Of a DNA stretch of 6,735 bases, positions 4,949-6,735 are shown one piece after another. Made by a program: the position numbers and the translations under genes. Within the stretch, counting starts at the first letter, position 1. Each line of letters starts with the position of its first letter. Below the pieces are notes generated by a model. It made no database searches. It saw only the letters and a list, made by a program, of their open reading frames with translations, and was not told the DNA's origin. The DNA is taken from contig CALAMD010000024.1 in NCBI GenBank assembly GCA_937925695.1, forward strand, positions 1 through 6,735, written 5' to 3'. The DNA comes from an uncultured Bacillaceae bacterium (GTDB lineage: Bacteria; Bacillota; Bacilli; Bacillales; Amphibacillaceae).

Positions 4949-6735
4949 TTGAAGAATATTCGTCAACGAGACATTTTAAATATGTTTCCCGCTGCTCTTT
5001 ATCGCCAAGGATTATTACATGTACAACAGGAACAAGTGACTGATTTGTTATATGATCTCAATCATCATGTTTGGACGGCCAATGTTGATGGGGACAGTAT
5101 GTATTTTGTTGAGGTAAATGTAAGTAACATTCAACAAGGATCGATTCGTGCTTATTGTGATTGCCCAGCCTATGATACGCATACAGCATGTTCCCATATC
5201 GTGGCAGTCCTCATTAGTATTGCCAATAAGGTTTCTGAAGATGAAGAGCTAGTTGCTGATAGCGAAACAACGGATCGTTTGTTAGAGGCTATTTCTGCAT
5301 CTTATACTCGTGACTCAACCTTTTTAGAAAAAATGCCTTTGCAAGTCATTTATGAGTTGAAATGGACAGATCATGGCTACTTAAGTCTTGAATTAAAAGT
5401 TGGCCCGAAGCGGGCTTATGTCGTCCAAAACTTGCCGCTGTTTTTACAAAACGTTTTAGACCATCAACCGCATTATTTTACTAAACTGTTTACCTACCAC
5501 CCAGACTCCCATGTTTTTTTACAACAAGATCTTGAAATATTTGAGTTATTAGCGACTGTTTTACGTAATGAAAAAGTATATCAAGAGCTTATCTATCCTT
5601 TTCCTAAATTTAAAGAGGCTAAACGAGCGATTATTATCCCCCCTTTACTGATCAGAGAATTCTTACCTAAATTAGCGGAAAGAGACGTCATCTTTGAAGT
5701 CGACGGGCATGAATTTAACGATATAAGGATTGTTCATGATACGTTACCTTTCGAATTTTCATTTGAAACCCATGATCAAACTGATTTCATGCTTCGTATC
5801 GACCACTATGATGGCCAGTATCTAGATTTATATGAATTATACTTTGCTAACGGAACTTTTTATTTACCGAAAAAAGACCAATTACAGGTTTTAAATTTAT
5901 TGTCGTCGCTTGGTGATAACATTCGTCAGTTACCAGTTACCGCCCAACAAGCGGATCAATTTATATCAGAAGCAATCCCCTTACTTAATAAACTTGGTGA
6001 TGTAGAAATAAGTGATGAGGTCACGAAGAGAATGATTGATAAACCGTTGCAAGCGACCTTATCATTAGATATTAGCGATGGACGGGTGATTGGCAAGCTA
6101 GCCTACCATTATGGAACATTTGTGATTGATCCATTTTTCGATTCTAGTGATCATAATATGGTGATTATGCGTGATAGCAAGCAAGAGCATCGGATTATGA
6201 ATTTAATTGAAGAAGCCAGTTTTCGTTATAATGGCGAATACCTATATATTGACGCACATGAAGATGAACTCTATCACTTTTTATTTAACATGTTACCGTT
6301 ATTAAAAGAGCATGTAGAAGTATTATCAACACCAGCCTTTAATCGATTATTAAGTGATGAGCAAGATGTGATGACAGAAATACGTGTTCAGCCTACTACA
6401 AGTTTGTTAGAAATTGATTTTAGTATCGATGGGATGAGTGAGCATGAGATTCAGCAAATTATTCAGGCAATAATGGACAATAAGCGATATTATCGATTAG
6501 AAAATGGCTCATTTTTGTCGTTAGAAGGAGATGAGTTTGCGTCGATTAAACAGCTCGTTCATGAATTGCAAGTAAGTCGTTTGGATCTTGAAGGTAAGCA
6601 ATTTACTGTCCCGACCTACCGTGGCTTGCAAATTGATGAACTGAATTCGGCTCACATCAAATATGATCAAACATTTCGCCAGTTATTAGCTGAACTAACA
6701 TCACCTGAGGAGCAAATATATGAAGTACCGAAAAA
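4949..6735 (+). CDS. SWIM zinc-finger / SNF2-associated protein, N-terminal part of an SNF2-type helicase (3' end cut)
   Basis: The frame is open for 595 codons from TTG to the window end, with no stop. Near the N terminus lies a SWIM zinc finger: Cys70, Cys72, Cys81 and His83 in the pattern CxC-x8-CxH (YCDCPAYDTHTACSH). SWIM fingers bind DNA or proteins. The rest (about 120-595) is a long mixed alpha/beta region without catalytic motifs, consistent with the bacterial SNF2-associated domain that precedes an SNF2 ATPase in Firmicute proteins of roughly 1,050-1,100 residues. The last residues, IYEVPK, resemble the linker just before the helicase core in those proteins; the Walker motifs themselves are not in the window. 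The full protein would be a soluble ATP-driven DNA translocase acting on DNA-protein complexes, cellular role unknown. If no helicase core follows, this would be a stand-alone SWIM protein. Confidence 0.85.
   Translation, partial: MKNIRQRDILNMFPAALYRQGLLHVQQEQVTDLLYDLNHHVWTANVDGDSMYFVEVNVSNIQQGSIRAYCDCPAYDTHTACSHIVAVLISIANKVSEDEELVADSETTDRLLEAISASYTRDSTFLEKMPLQVIYELKWTDHGYLSLELKVGPKRAYVVQNLPLFLQNVLDHQPHYFTKLFTYHPDSHVFLQQDLEIFELLATVLRNEKVYQELIYPFPKFKEAKRAIIIPPLLIREFLPKLAERDVIFEVDGHEFNDIRIVHDTLPFEFSFETHDQTDFMLRIDHYDGQYLDLYELYFANGTFYLPKKDQLQVLNLLSSLGDNIRQLPVTAQQADQFISEAIPLLNKLGDVEISDEVTKRMIDKPLQATLSLDISDGRVIGKLAYHYGTFVIDPFFDSSDHNMVIMRDSKQEHRIMNLIEEASFRYNGEYLYIDAHEDELYHFLFNMLPLLKEHVEVLSTPAFNRLLSDEQDVMTEIRVQPTTSLLEIDFSIDGMSEHEIQQIIQAIMDNKRYYRLENGSFLSLEGDEFASIKQLVHELQVSRLDLEGKQFTVPTYRGLQIDELNSAHIKYDQTFRQLLAELTSPEEQIYEVPK

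Overview
The window is AT-rich and Gram-positive in style. It has strong AGGAG-type ribosome binding sites, an occasional TTG start, intrinsic terminators with clear hairpins, and protein sequences that read like Bacillaceae (order Bacillales). The genus cannot be fixed from this sequence. All five genes lie on the + strand and together fill nearly the whole window. No gap exceeds 300 bases, and I see no tRNA, rRNA, insertion sequence, CRISPR array or phage gene.

Layout: (1) a DoxX-family four-helix membrane protein whose start lies about one base before the window, closed by a strong terminator; (2) sodC, a lipid-anchored Cu/Zn superoxide dismutase with a complete set of metal ligands, closed by a second strong terminator; (3) oppD and oppF, the two ATPases of an oligopeptide ABC importer, overlapping by four bases (ATGA), with their own promoter-like -10 upstream and a hairpin downstream; (4) a 12-helix MFS transporter of drug:H+ antiporter type with its own -10 and ribosome binding site; (5) the first ~595 codons of a SWIM zinc-finger/SNF2-associated protein, whose SNF2 helicase core should follow just past the window edge. 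This last gene starts at TTG (4949) and runs off the end.

The genes look like four or five separate short transcription units, not one pathway. The clearest theme is envelope oxidative stress: DoxX next to an extracytoplasmic superoxide dismutase. In addition, a 13-base perfect palindrome (TATAATGATTATA) matches the Bacillus PerR operator consensus at 13 of 15 positions and overlaps the -10 of the oppDF unit. The oppDF pair has no binding protein or permease genes beside it, so it must work with components encoded elsewhere. The 137-base gap before the SNF2 gene is unusually rich in inverted repeats.

I see no convincing undescribed multi-gene system here. The observations most worth testing are the PerR-like site on oppDF, the orphan ATPase pair, the DoxX-SodC pairing and the palindromes in front of the SNF2 gene.
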